DNA of 64,000 nucleotides from DASPGQ01 sp035457705 (GTDB lineage: Bacteria; Acidobacteriota; Vicinamibacteria; Marinacidobacterales; SMYC01): NCBI GenBank assembly GCA_035457705.1, contig DATIBD010000044.1:21242-85241 (forward strand), written 5' to 3'. The notes beneath the pieces are model-generated. The model was given only the letters and a program-made list of their open reading frames with translations, ran no database searches and was not told the origin of the DNA. The first letter of the stretch is position 1; every line of letters starts with the position of its first letter. Positions 1 through 9,243 of this stretch are shown one piece after another. Position numbers and translations under genes: made by a program.

Positions 1-132
1 AAGGATGCGCTGCAGATACATGAGCTCTCTCCTCGTCGATTCTGACACGGCAAGGCTACACCATTCGGGCGTTGGTGCGGCACCGGGGGCGACGAAGTAT
101 GATGCATCGAGTCGGATTGCTGGAGGAGGGCG

Positions 133-2892
133 ATGCCGCATTTGGGTGCCTGGCTTCTTTTCTTGGGAGTCTTCCTGGTCTCCTCACTCGCTCTTCCATC
201 GAGCACTCAGGACGTCTCCATACCGGACGGAATCCAACGCGTCGCCTCGGTCGAAGGGATCACCGAGTACCGGCTCGATAACGGACTGCGCCTGCTACTC
301 TTTCCCGACCCATCCAAACAGACGATAACCGTGAACATCACCTATCTCGTGGGCTCCAAGCACGAGGGGTATGGCGAGACGGGGATGGCTCACCTTCTCG
401 AGCACCTGGTCTTCAAAGGCACCCCCGGGCATCCGGACATTCCCCAGGAGCTGACGGAACACGGGGCGCGCCCGAACGGGACGACGTGGTACGACCGCAC
501 GAACTACTTCGAGACGTTTCCCGCCAACGAAGAGAACCTCGAATGGGCCCTCGATCTCGAGGCCGACCGGATGGTGAACAGCTTCATCGCCCAGAGGGAC
601 TTGGACTCGGAAATGACGGTAGTCCGCAATGAGTTCGAGATGGGGGAAAACTACCCCCAGAACGTCCTCATGCAAAGGATGCTCTCGACGGCATACCTCT
701 GGCACAGCTACGGAAAATCCACCATTGGGTCCCGTTCCGATATCGAGAACGTTCCCATCGAGAACCTCCAGGCCTTCTACCGTACGTGGTACCAGCCCGA
801 CAACGCCGTACTGGTCGTGGCGGGAAACTTCGACGAGTCCGCGGCGCTCCAGCTCGTGCGACGAAAGTTGGGTGCCATTCCCCGTCCCACTCGTACGCTC
901 CCTTCGAGCTACACCGTGGAGACTCCGCAGGACGGCGAACGCTCCGTGACCCTTCGGCGTGTGGGCGATGTTCAAGTCGTCGGCGCGGCTTTCCACGTTC
1001 CGGCCGGATCGCATCCCGACTTCGCCGCCATCGATCTTCTGTCGTTCATTCTCGGCGACACCCCTTCGGGAAGACTCTACAAGGCTCTGGTGGAGACTCA
1101 GAAAGCCGCTCGAGCCTCGGCCTTCGCATTCCAGCTGGCTGACCCGGGTATTCTCTTCGCTTTTGCCGAGGTCAGGAAAGACGGCTCCCTCAGCGAGGCC
1201 AGAGACGCTCTTCTGCGCGAAATCGACCGCTTGGCCGAAGAGCCACCCACGCGACAAGAGACCGATCGGGCGCGTGCGAGCCGGCTGAAGGACTGGGATA
1301 CGACAATGCGAGCCTCGGAGCGCGCGGCCATCATGCTGTCCAACTGGGCGGCGATGGGCGATTGGCGTTTGATGTTCCTCCACCGCGATCGTCTCGAGAA
1401 AGTCGCACCGGAGGATGTTGACCGTGTCGCCGCCGCTTATCTCGGGAGCATCAATCGGACCGTGGGACTCTATATCCCGACGACGGAACCCCTACGCGCG
1501 GAGATCCCGGCAACTCCCGATATCGTCGCCCTGGTCGAAAAATACGAAGGCAGGGAGACGCTGGCGACGGGCGAAGCATTCGATCCTTCCCCCGAGGCGG
1601 TCGAATCGCGCACGGCCCGAAGCGAGATCGAACCTGGCTTGCGCCTGGCGCTGTTACCCAAGAAGACACGTGGGGGTGTCGTCCAGGTCGCTCTCGACCT
1701 GCAATTCGGCAATGCGGACGACTTGCGCGGCAAGGCGAGCGCCGGCGAGCTGACAGCGCCAATGTTGATGCGCGGAACGGAGTCAAAGAGCCGCCAGGAG
1801 ATCCAGGACGAGCTCGATCGCCTCGGAGCCAATCTTCGCGTGTTCGGTGAAGCGAGCCGGGCGGGTGTCCGCCTGGAGGTCCCTCGCCAGAACCTCGTCG
1901 CCGCGCTCGACCTCGTGGCGGAGATTCTTCGACGTCCATCTTTTCCCGCCTCCGAGCTCGAGATTTTGAGAGAAGAGACCCTTGCCCGATTGGAAGATTC
2001 GAGAAGCGATCCATTCCAAATCGCCATGACGGCTTTTCGTCGTCACGCGGCGGATTGGCCGAAAGAGGACCCTCGTTACCTGCCCACCCTCGAAGAGCGC
2101 ATCGAACGCACGAAGTCCGTCACGCTGGACGAGGTACGTGAGTTCCACGCCCGGTTCTACGGCCTGTCGCACGCCGAGCTCGCCGCCGTCGGGGATTTCG
2201 ACGCGGCCGAATTCGAGTCGTCGCTGCGTGAGGTCTTTGGAGGCTGGAGGAGCGGAGCCACCTACGAGCGACTCGCCTCGCCCTACCGTGACAACCCTCC
2301 CCTGATCGAGGAGATTGAGGCCCCGGACAAGGAAAGTGCCGTCTTCCTCGCGGGTCTGCCAATGGAAATTCGTGATGAGGACCCCGATTATCCGGCGCTC
2401 GTCCTAGGCAACTTTATGACCGGCGGCGGCTTCCTCAACTCCCGGGTCGCCACCCGGCTTCGACAGAAGGAAGGCCTGAGCTACGGAGCCGGGTGCTCTT
2501 TCGACGCGAGCGCGTGGGAGAAGAGCGGCCGATTCTTCTGCTATGCGATCTACGCTCCCCAGCACGCTCAACGGCTGGAGTCGGCGTTCAAAGAGGAGAT
2601 AGCCCGGATTCTAGATGATGGGTTCAGCGCCGAGGAGATCGCAGCCGCCAAACAAGGCTGGCTCGAGCAGCGGCGGCTTTCGCGATCTCAAGAGCGAGAG
2701 CTCGCCGCTTCACTCAACGCGCTCGGCTACGAGGGTCGCACGCTGGAATGGATGGGTCGGTTGGAGGCCGAGGTTCGAGCGCTGAGCCCTTCGGATGTCC
2801 TCGAAGCGATGCAACGCCACCTGCAACTCGACAGGATGTCGTTCGTAAAGGCCGGCGACTTCGCGCGCGTGGTTTCCGACCCGGAGAAGTGA
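133..2892 (+). CDS. Secreted M16 family zinc metallopeptidase (two-module)
   Basis: A 919-residue protein with an N-terminal hydrophobic signal segment (about residues 5-22). The inverted zinc motif HLLEH lies at residues 87-91, and the third zinc ligand is probably E167 in VVRNEFE, 76 residues downstream, which is the normal M16 spacing. The second half (about 480-910) has the M16 C-domain architecture but no HxxEH, as expected for the inactive half of a pitrilysin-like clamshell. In this family the two halves enclose and cleave unfolded peptides, and the signal suggests a periplasmic site. The ATG at 133 follows a strong Shine-Dalgarno (GGAGGAGGG, 122-130), which fixes the start. It is followed convergently, 16 bp later, by a small gene on the other strand. 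The family call is secure; the substrate is unknown. Confidence 0.92.
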   Translation: MPHLGAWLLFLGVFLVSSLALPSSTQDVSIPDGIQRVASVEGITEYRLDNGLRLLLFPDPSKQTITVNITYLVGSKHEGYGETGMAHLLEHLVFKGTPGHPDIPQELTEHGARPNGTTWYDRTNYFETFPANEENLEWALDLEADRMVNSFIAQRDLDSEMTVVRNEFEMGENYPQNVLMQRMLSTAYLWHSYGKSTIGSRSDIENVPIENLQAFYRTWYQPDNAVLVVAGNFDESAALQLVRRKLGAIPRPTRTLPSSYTVETPQDGERSVTLRRVGDVQVVGAAFHVPAGSHPDFAAIDLLSFILGDTPSGRLYKALVETQKAARASAFAFQLADPGILFAFAEVRKDGSLSEARDALLREIDRLAEEPPTRQETDRARASRLKDWDTTMRASERAAIMLSNWAAMGDWRLMFLHRDRLEKVAPEDVDRVAAAYLGSINRTVGLYIPTTEPLRAEIPATPDIVALVEKYEGRETLATGEAFDPSPEAVESRTARSEIEPGLRLALLPKKTRGGVVQVALDLQFGNADDLRGKASAGELTAPMLMRGTESKSRQEIQDELDRLGANLRVFGEASRAGVRLEVPRQNLVAALDLVAEILRRPSFPASELEILREETLARLEDSRSDPFQIAMTAFRRHAADWPKEDPRYLPTLEERIERTKSVTLDEVREFHARFYGLSHAELAAVGDFDAAEFESSLREVFGGWRSGATYERLASPYRDNPPLIEEIEAPDKESAVFLAGLPMEIRDEDPDYPALVLGNFMTGGGFLNSRVATRLRQKEGLSYGAGCSFDASAWEKSGRFFCYAIYAPQHAQRLESAFKEEIARILDDGFSAEEIAAAKQGWLEQRRLSRSQERELAASLNALGYEGRTLEWMGRLEAEVRALSPSDVLEAMQRHLQLDRMSFVKAGDFARVVSDPEK

Positions 2893-2908
2893 ACGGTCTT
2901 GCCCATTC

Positions 2909-3232
2909 TCAGGGCTTGATCTGCCGGTGCGGACGATGGGAGGACGGTTTCTTGGTGTGCGATTTTCGGTACTCGTCGAGCTCTTCGTCGCTTACCTCCA
3001 GGAGCGACTGCCTCATTTCGTCCCCCTGGGCGATGAGCTCGCGCTCGAGCTTCAGAAAACAGATCTCGGGCGCATCCTGATACCGGACTCGGTTCGCGAG
3101 GAAAGCCCGATTCGCAATGGACACGGTGAACTCGCGGGATGCGCCATCGGGCTGTCGTACCCGTAGCCGGTACGTGCGGCAGCGTTCGTCGACCGTGAAG
3201 CCGAGATATTCGGATCTGGGTGTGGTTGCCAT
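2909..3232 (-). CDS. Small conserved-looking protein, function unknown
   Basis: 107 residues from the ATG at 3232, chosen because GGAGAG lies just upstream; a longer reading to 3283 has no such site. The N-terminal half (MATTPRSEYLGFTVDE...) looks like a small beta-rich domain with alternating basic and hydrophobic residues. The middle is a charged helix rich in Glu, and the tail is Lys/His/Arg-rich and probably disordered. No signal peptide or membrane segment is present. I do not recognise the family. It converges with the M16 peptidase and lies downstream of the RRM gene on the same strand, separated by 137 bp. Confidence 0.6.
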   Translation of the reverse strand: MATTPRSEYLGFTVDERCRTYRLRVRQPDGASREFTVSIANRAFLANRVRYQDAPEICFLKLERELIAQGDEMRQSLLEVSDEELDEYRKSHTKKPSSHRPHRQIKP

Positions 3233-3369
3233 GTGTCTCTCTCCTCGGCGAGTCGTGGAGGGACACCTCCCCGCGCGGCTCACGTTCTCGGCCCGAATCA
3301 GTCTCGAGCGGTGTTCATCGGCCCTCGGTCTCGCCCGCGAGAGCCTTCCATGTTGGTTGGGGAACCTTG

Positions 3370-3732
3370 TTAGAATCCCCGCTTACGCGCGCGCACGTTG
3401 CGGCGACTGCCTTTGGGTTTATTCGCGCGCTTGCCGTATGGGCGGTCTGGGGAGCCACCATCGGCAAAGCCGGTCGAGCGAGGCGGTCGTTCTTCGGCTT
3501 CACTGACGCGGAGATTCCGTCCTCCCAGCTCATATCCGTCGAATCGGTTGATTGCCTCCTCGGCTTCCGCTTGCTCGGTGAACTTGACGAAGGCAAATCC
3601 CCTAGGCCGTCCTGTGTTTCGGTCGGTAGGCATGAAGACCTCGATAATGGAGCCCGCCTGTGAAAAAAGGCTCTCGAGGTCATTCTGGGTCGTGTCGAAG
3701 CTCATGTTTCCAACGAAGAGTTTAGTATTGAT
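3370..3732 (-). CDS. RRM-type RNA-binding protein, apparent AUC start
   Basis: One RNA recognition motif fills most of the protein. RNP2 is KLFVGNMSF and RNP1 is RGFAFVKF. A basic, Gly/Arg/Lys-rich tail follows, as in small bacterial/cyanobacterial Rbp proteins that bind single-stranded RNA. Start choice is unusual. A perfect AGGAGG (3738-3743) sits 5 nt before ATC at 3732, and reading from that ATC gives (M)NTKLFVGN, which matches how this family normally begins. The nearest ATG (3750) lies 4 nt downstream of a TATAAT box, so it would probably not be in the mRNA. With the ATC start the protein is 120 residues. The alternative is a 126-residue leaderless product from 3750. The family call is secure; the start is an inference. 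Confidence 0.85.
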   Translation of the reverse strand: MNTKLFVGNMSFDTTQNDLESLFSQAGSIIEVFMPTDRNTGRPRGFAFVKFTEQAEAEEAINRFDGYELGGRNLRVSEAEERPPRSTGFADGGSPDRPYGKRANKPKGSRRNVRARKRGF

Positions 3733-3737
3733 AAAGC

Positions 3738-3743
3738 CCTCCT
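3738..3743 (-). promoter_or_regulatory. Shine-Dalgarno AGGAGG that decides the RRM start
   Basis: A perfect AGGAGG on the minus strand, 5 nt upstream of the ATC codon at 3732 and inside the reading frame that would follow the ATG at 3750. Its position argues that translation begins at ATC rather than ATG. Confidence 0.6.
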
Positions 3744-3753
3744 TTTGCATAAC

Positions 3754-3783
3754 ATTATACGCCAATCGGGCCTTATGTGCCGA
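3754..3783 (-). promoter_or_regulatory. Sigma-70-type promoter of the RRM gene
   Basis: On the minus strand there is a consensus TATAAT (3759-3754) with TCGGCA (3783-3778, 4 of 6 matches to TTGACA) 18 bp upstream. The predicted start of transcription is about 3749-3745, just ahead of the AGGAGG site. A perfect -10 box stands out in this GC-rich window. Confidence 0.6.
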
Positions 3784-3892
3784 CAGAAAAGCCCGGTAGA
3801 AGCCCTCGAACGAGCACGAGGCGGCTCGCCCGAGCGAAGCTGCCGGGTCCGACAGCCCGCGCGGGTTTTCGATTCGAGAAAGGATTAGCGAT

Positions 3893-6739
3893 ATGACGAT
3901 ATCGACTCGCATCACCTTGATCGCCGCGATCGCCTTTCATGCAGCCCCCTCGAATCTCCTGGCCCAGGCATCGGCGGTGAATGCTTCCATCGAGGGGGTC
4001 ATCAAAGACGCGACCGGAGGGGTTCTACCAGGCGTGACCGTCACGGTTACGAACCTCGACACCGGGACGTCTCGCTCCGTGGTAACAAACGAGAACGGTC
4101 TCTACCGTGCCCAGTTGCTGCCGCTCGGGACTTACCGCGTCGTGGCGGAGCTTTCCGGTTTTTCTCGGTTCACTCAGGAGGGTGTCGAGTTGAGCGCCGG
4201 AATGACCGCAACGGTGAACGTCACTCTGCAGGTAGGCGAGGTGACCGAGACCGTCACGGTCGGAGCGGACTCCCCGGTCATCGAGCCGGCGAAAATGGAT
4301 TTGGGGCGCCTCCTGGACGAGCGCGAAGTCAGCAACATTCCCCTGGTCTCGAGAAATCCCTTCAATTTCGCACTCCTCCAGGCCAACGTCACCGGCTACG
4401 AGAACGAGGAGTTCGGTGTACCCCGCGTCAACGCCAACGGAACCCAGATGCGCACCAACTACCAGATCGACGGGAACACGAACACCCAGAAAGATCGGCC
4501 TGGACTCAGACTGCAACCCATCTCGGAAATCTTCGTCAAAGAGGTCCAGGTGGTGACCAGCGGTTTGGCACCCGAGTTCGGCCAGACCACCGGCATGGTA
4601 TTCAACGTCGTGACCCCCTCGGGCACGAACGAATACAGCGGAACGGGGAGCTATCGCTTTCGCCGACAGGGCATGTCGGCGCGGCCCTTCACGCTGTCGG
4701 AGAGCGCCCCCAAGCCGGATACAAAAGTCGATAACTTCACTGGGACTTTCGGAGGACCGATCAGGAAGGATGCGGCGCATTTCTACGTGGGCTACGAGTA
4801 CATCAAGAGAGATCTCTCCGCCGATCGGGTCATCACCGTGGACCCGGCGGACGCGGCTCGGCTCGGAATCTCGGACGCCCTTGGAGACGGAGTCATACCC
4901 GCCCAAGCCGAGCCCCAGTTCTTCATTGTCAAAGGGGATTTCCAGCTAAATCCGTCTCACAGCCTGAGCGCCCGCTACACGTTGTTCGATCAACCGATCT
5001 CGAGCAACATTGGCGGTGGTCTCAACACACTCGAGCGGGCCATCGACTTCGCCGACAGCGCGAACAGCCTGTCGGCCCAGCTCGTCTCCACGTTCGGCGG
5101 CGACAAGCTCAACGAGCTCCGGGGACAGTGGAGCAATCGAAAGACCGACCGGGTGCGGAACGAGCTCAGCGGGTCGATGCCGGCGATCACCATCAGTGGA
5201 GTGGCCAACTTCGGTGGCGTCGACGGCGACAACTTCGAACAGAAAATCTTCCAGATTACCGATAGCTTCACTCTTTACCGAGGGAACCACGCCTTCAAAT
5301 TCGGGGGAAGCATCGAGGCGGTGGACGATTTCCGGCGCAGCTCGGTCGACACCACTTATACCTTTGGCAGCATCGAGGCCTACGAGACCGCCCGGGATGG
5401 CATCAACCCGTTCGCTTACACGACGTTCGCCCAGAACATCGGCGACCCCACCCTTAGCTTCGACTCCAACTTCTTTTCCGCTTATTTTCAGGATGATTGG
5501 TCGGTGAACGACCGGCTTAAGGTGCTGTATGGGGTTCGATATGACTACTACCGAGTCCCCGATGCCGTTCCCGCGCCCAATAATCCCGCGTCTCAGGAGT
5601 TTCGCATCGACAAGAACAACTTCGCTCCGAGGGTGGGGGTTTCCTGGGACACGACCGGTGAAGGCAAGGCGGTTTTGACGTTTCAAACGGGTATCATGAC
5701 CGATGTGCCGCACCTCCGGATCTATCTCGACGCGATCCAGCAGAACGGCGACCCGAAGTTCGCCAATTTCGTCCTGAATCCTACCAGCGCGGGCGCCCCG
5801 GCCTTTCCTGGCGCGCTACCCGCGGGAGCGGGGTTCTTCACTGGTCCATCGACCATTTATACGGTGTCTCCAGGTTTCCGGAACGAGTACTCCGTTCAGA
5901 ACACAGTCCAGTACCGCCGGGCCCTTCAGGACGACCTTTCTTTCGAGCTCGCTTACGTGAATGCCTTCGGCCGGAACATCCCTTTGACGCTCGACGTCAA
6001 TTTGATAAACCCGATCGGGTCCCTGGATGACCGACGACCAGTGTTCGCCACCGCGGTCAACGGCGAAACCCGAGCCAACCCCGCCTTCAACCACATACGC
6101 CAGTACGAGTCCATCGGAGAATCCAGCTATAACGCCTTCACGGTTCGCTTGAGGAAGCGGCTTTCCCGAGACCTGTCGTTCAACACGTTCTATACTCTCG
6201 CTAAGGCCGAGGACGACGCCATCCTTCAGGGGCTGATCATCGGGAGCCGAGACCCGTTTCACTCGAATCCCACTGATAACAGTCGCGACAAAGGAAGAAC
6301 GCCTTTCGACGTCCGCCATACCTGGATCACCAGCGGCGTATGGACTCTCCCGACCGAGACCCAACTCGGCTTCGTGGTGAACCTCAACAGCGGACTTCCC
6401 TTCAACATCCGCTCCAATCGGGATATCAACGGAGACGGCCAGTCAACCAACGACCGCCCCGTCGGCGTGGATCGCATGGATCGAAACCTGGGGACGTTCT
6501 TCCAGGCGGACTTCCGCTTCTCCCAGTTCATCCCCCTCAGCAGTGGCCGGTATCGGTTGGAAGTTTTCGGAGAATTCCTCAACCTGTTCAACCGGGACAA
6601 CGTCCGAGAGCGTAACGAGACGGTGGCGATCGAATCCGGCGGTGACGCGGTCGAACCCATCCCGGCCGACGACCAATTCCGGATCAGCCAGGGCTACCAG
6701 AACCTTCAGTTCCAGCTCGGGCTCAAGTTGCATTTCTAG
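3893..6739 (+). CDS. TonB-dependent receptor, Oar-like, with CarboxypepD_reg domain
   Basis: 948 residues. A signal peptide (about 1-25, ending ...NLLAQA) is followed by a carboxypeptidase-regulatory-like beta-sandwich (about 28-110: IEGVIKDATGGVLPGVTVTV). Then come a TonB plug region (about 125-235) and a long beta-barrel ending in an aromatic C-terminus (LGLKLHF), the usual signal for barrel insertion. Proteins of this type form energised outer-membrane pores for large substrates; they are greatly expanded in Acidobacteriota and Bacteroidota. No substrate can be read from the sequence, and no SusD-like partner lies next to it. The gene is divergent from the RRM gene (160 bp between the starts). 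Confidence 0.92.
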   Translation: MTISTRITLIAAIAFHAAPSNLLAQASAVNASIEGVIKDATGGVLPGVTVTVTNLDTGTSRSVVTNENGLYRAQLLPLGTYRVVAELSGFSRFTQEGVELSAGMTATVNVTLQVGEVTETVTVGADSPVIEPAKMDLGRLLDEREVSNIPLVSRNPFNFALLQANVTGYENEEFGVPRVNANGTQMRTNYQIDGNTNTQKDRPGLRLQPISEIFVKEVQVVTSGLAPEFGQTTGMVFNVVTPSGTNEYSGTGSYRFRRQGMSARPFTLSESAPKPDTKVDNFTGTFGGPIRKDAAHFYVGYEYIKRDLSADRVITVDPADAARLGISDALGDGVIPAQAEPQFFIVKGDFQLNPSHSLSARYTLFDQPISSNIGGGLNTLERAIDFADSANSLSAQLVSTFGGDKLNELRGQWSNRKTDRVRNELSGSMPAITISGVANFGGVDGDNFEQKIFQITDSFTLYRGNHAFKFGGSIEAVDDFRRSSVDTTYTFGSIEAYETARDGINPFAYTTFAQNIGDPTLSFDSNFFSAYFQDDWSVNDRLKVLYGVRYDYYRVPDAVPAPNNPASQEFRIDKNNFAPRVGVSWDTTGEGKAVLTFQTGIMTDVPHLRIYLDAIQQNGDPKFANFVLNPTSAGAPAFPGALPAGAGFFTGPSTIYTVSPGFRNEYSVQNTVQYRRALQDDLSFELAYVNAFGRNIPLTLDVNLINPIGSLDDRRPVFATAVNGETRANPAFNHIRQYESIGESSYNAFTVRLRKRLSRDLSFNTFYTLAKAEDDAILQGLIIGSRDPFHSNPTDNSRDKGRTPFDVRHTWITSGVWTLPTETQLGFVVNLNSGLPFNIRSNRDINGDGQSTNDRPVGVDRMDRNLGTFFQADFRFSQFIPLSSGRYRLEVFGEFLNLFNRDNVRERNETVAIESGGDAVEPIPADDQFRISQGYQNLQFQLGLKLHF

Positions 6740-6806
6740 ATCATTCGGATGTGCCAGCGCCGGTTTCACGATCACGCCGGCCGTTTTGACCCCGTTTGAC
6801 GCAACC

Positions 6807-8177
6807 ATGCCTACGACGGTTTTCGACTCGTTCTATTTCAAGGACCGCTTCGGTACGGAACGGATGCGGGAGATCTGGGGAGACCGGGCCACGCACCAAC
6901 GATGGCTCGACGTCGAAGCAGCCCTCGCGGAAGCCGAGGCGGAGGTGGGAGTCATTCCGAAGAACGTCGCCCGAGAGATCGCACGCAGGGCCAAGATCGA
7001 GAATCTCGATCTCGCCGCCATGAAGATAGAGTTCGATCGCTCCTGGAACCCGGTCGTTCCTCTGGTGAACGCCCTGCGTAAGGCCGTTTCACCGCGCACG
7101 GCCCGCTACGTCCACTGGGGCTGCACCAGCAAGAACATCTTCGACACCGGTATGATTCTCCAGATCAAAGACTCTTACGACCTGTTGACCGCCGAGCTCG
7201 GCAAAGTGGCCGACCGGCTCGCGGATCTGGCCGAGCGTCACCGCGAGACGATCATGGCAGGTCGGACGCACGGTCAGCACGCCATTCCCATCACCTTCGG
7301 GTTCAAAGCGGCAACCTGGCTCGACGAGGTGAATCGGCAACGGGAGAGGCTAAGTGCCAGTCGTCCGCGCGTGCTGGTCGGCGAGTTCGGGGGCGCCGTA
7401 GGCACTCTCGCGTCTCTGGGACGCAAAGGGCTTCGGGTACAAGAAGGCCTCATGGCGAGACTCGGCCTGGGAGCTCCCGCGATACCGGTCAAGACCGCAG
7501 GCGATCGGCTGGCCGAGTTCGTACTGCTCTTGTGTCTTCTCTCGGCGACTCTCGGGAAGATCGCGCAGAACATCTATAACCTGCAGCAAACGGAGATCGA
7601 CGAGGTCACTGAGTTCACCGAAGGAAAGATCGGCAGCTCGGCGATGCCCCACAAGCAGAATCCCGTGGCTTCGGGAGCGGTAGTGTTTCTGGGACGTTTG
7701 CTTCGCGCCAACGCGGGAACGGCTCTGGAGTACGTGCATGCCGAATGGGAGGACGATCACCGCCAGGGCGAGACCGCATGGAAGTTCGTTCCCGAAGTTT
7801 GTCTTCTCGCCTCGGCGCAGTTGTCGATCATGCAACGGCTGTTGGACGGATTGATCGTCAAGCCTGACAACATGCAGCGCAACCTCGAGCGAGGCGGAGG
7901 CCTGCAGATGTCCGAAGCGCTTCTGATGGCCTTGTCGGAACCGCTGGGAAGGGATCGGGCTCACGAGCTCGTCACCGAGCTCGCCACGGATGCCCGATGC
8001 CACGGAGTCAGCTTCAGCGAGATCGTCGCCGAGAATCCGGTGGTCCTCCGGCATCTTTCGAAGAAGGAGATCGCCCGATGTTTCGACTATCGGAGCTCCA
8101 CGGGACTGGCAAGCTTGCTCGTCGACCGCGTCTTGATGGCTCACCGCAAGGCGAAGAAAGGGCGGAGTTTGGAATAA
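6807..8177 (+). CDS. Adenylosuccinate lyase family protein (fumarase/aspartase superfamily)
   Basis: 456 residues from the ATG at 6807; a longer in-frame reading overlaps the preceding gene and is not believable. It carries the superfamily signature GSSAMPHKQNP (usually ...HKRNP), the TSKNIFDT and GRTHGQHAIPITFG regions, and an adenylosuccinate-lyase-type C-terminal domain. The superfamily eliminates fumarate from succinylated substrates; PurB acts in purine synthesis, and PcaB-like members are 3-carboxymuconate cycloisomerases. The Gln in place of Arg in the signature and the lack of other pur genes nearby leave the substrate open. It shares a likely transcript with the small ORF 3 bp downstream. 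Confidence 0.85.
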   Translation: MPTTVFDSFYFKDRFGTERMREIWGDRATHQRWLDVEAALAEAEAEVGVIPKNVAREIARRAKIENLDLAAMKIEFDRSWNPVVPLVNALRKAVSPRTARYVHWGCTSKNIFDTGMILQIKDSYDLLTAELGKVADRLADLAERHRETIMAGRTHGQHAIPITFGFKAATWLDEVNRQRERLSASRPRVLVGEFGGAVGTLASLGRKGLRVQEGLMARLGLGAPAIPVKTAGDRLAEFVLLLCLLSATLGKIAQNIYNLQQTEIDEVTEFTEGKIGSSAMPHKQNPVASGAVVFLGRLLRANAGTALEYVHAEWEDDHRQGETAWKFVPEVCLLASAQLSIMQRLLDGLIVKPDNMQRNLERGGGLQMSEALLMALSEPLGRDRAHELVTELATDARCHGVSFSEIVAENPVVLRHLSKKEIARCFDYRSSTGLASLLVDRVLMAHRKAKKGRSLE

Positions 8178-8180
8178 CCC

Positions 8181-8411
8181 ATGAAATGGATGCTGACCGT
8201 GGTCTTTCGCTGGCGTCCGGCCAACATGGAGTGGCACTACAAGACGATCATCACGAATAACCCCCCGGAGCGATGGCTCTTCGAAACGCTCGAATCGGCG
8301 CGGCGAGGCCGAGGCAAGCTCGACGCCTCTGTCCTCTACGCTCGCGAGATCACGGATGAGATCGCGGAATCCCTGGAAAAGAAGCTTCTGGAGACGGGTC
8401 CCGAATTCTGA
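8181..8411 (+). CDS. Small protein downstream of the lyase, function unknown
   Basis: 76 residues, beginning 3 bp after the stop of the lyase gene, so translational coupling is likely. The N-terminus has a beta-like WMLTVVFRWR segment and the C-terminal half is a charged helix (ITDEIAESLEKKLLE). There is no signal peptide or membrane helix. The family is not recognised. The tight spacing makes a real gene plausible despite its size. Confidence 0.55.
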   Translation: MKWMLTVVFRWRPANMEWHYKTIITNNPPERWLFETLESARRGRGKLDASVLYAREITDEIAESLEKKLLETGPEF

Positions 8412-8650
8412 GCTGTGAGGTATCTCCAAAGTCTCGACGCCGACGACATCCTCGTGGGCGCGTGCCGCCGCCTCGGTCCGTCGAGCTCCACCGCGCCCTT
8501 CCGTCGCGGGCGTCCCGGCGCTCGCGCGGGGACGAAGCTACGAGTGGGCTGCTGCGCCCGAAGTTGCGGAGGAACCGGAGCCTCGACGCCCGACGGAGAA
8601 CGACGTGCAGCCGTAGTTTTCCGGCCAGCGTCATTCTCGAGCCGAAGCCG

Positions 8651-9112
8651 CTACTGGATGCGCTCGTAGACGGCGTGGGTGACGACTTCCTTGCCGTTCT
8701 CGTCGGTACGCCGGTACTCGTTGTTGATCGTATTGCCGTCCTCGGACAGCACATTGATGATGATGCTCACCCGGTCGCCCGTCTTGTTCATGATCTTGTT
8801 CGTGCGCTCGTCGATGACCTCGACGGCGGTCTCCTCGGTGCTCGTGTCCCCGCTGACCGGCCGGTATACCCCGTCGAACATCGTCACGTAGCTCCACGTT
8901 CTCTTCTCGCCCTTCTCGTTGGTGGACTCTACGGTGATCCGCATGCCGTTTTCGCCGTGCGGCTCGTAAGTCATGATGTTGAGGGCTGGCGGAGGGGCGT
9001 CTGACTTGAGCTTCCACTTGCCGAATCGCGGATTCGTGTTCTGGGCCGAGGTGAGGGCGGCGACCCAAGCCAAGCCGGCGATGACCGCGCTACTCACTAC
9101 CAGTTTCCGCAT
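8651..9112 (-). CDS. Exported protein of unknown function, possibly lipocalin-like
   Basis: 153 residues with a clear signal peptide (residues 1-23, ...ALTSAQ). The mature part opens NPRFGKWKLK and then alternates short beta-strands with charged turns (GMRITVESTNEKGEKR, NEYRRTDENGKEV), which suggests a small periplasmic beta-barrel. GGAG lies shortly upstream of the ATG. I cannot assign a function. It stands alone between the lyase operon and a membrane protein gene. Confidence 0.65.
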   Translation of the reverse strand: MRKLVVSSAVIAGLAWVAALTSAQNTNPRFGKWKLKSDAPPPALNIMTYEPHGENGMRITVESTNEKGEKRTWSYVTMFDGVYRPVSGDTSTEETAVEVIDERTNKIMNKTGDRVSIIINVLSEDGNTINNEYRRTDENGKEVVTHAVYERIQ

Positions 9113-9243
9113 GTCCGAACTCCTCTCGTCGAGCTCCTCCCGTCGGGGGCTTGCGGGATTATACCTCTGGCTCGGGTCTGGGTCAGAGCCGTCGCGCGAG
9201 CCAGATCAGAATGGAGGTCACGCGACCGTCATGCGAGCTCCGC

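Noticed and set aside
295..1383. 362-codon open frame on the minus strand inside the M16 gene
   Set aside because: Antisense shadow of a well-supported GC-rich gene; no ribosome site and no domain pattern.
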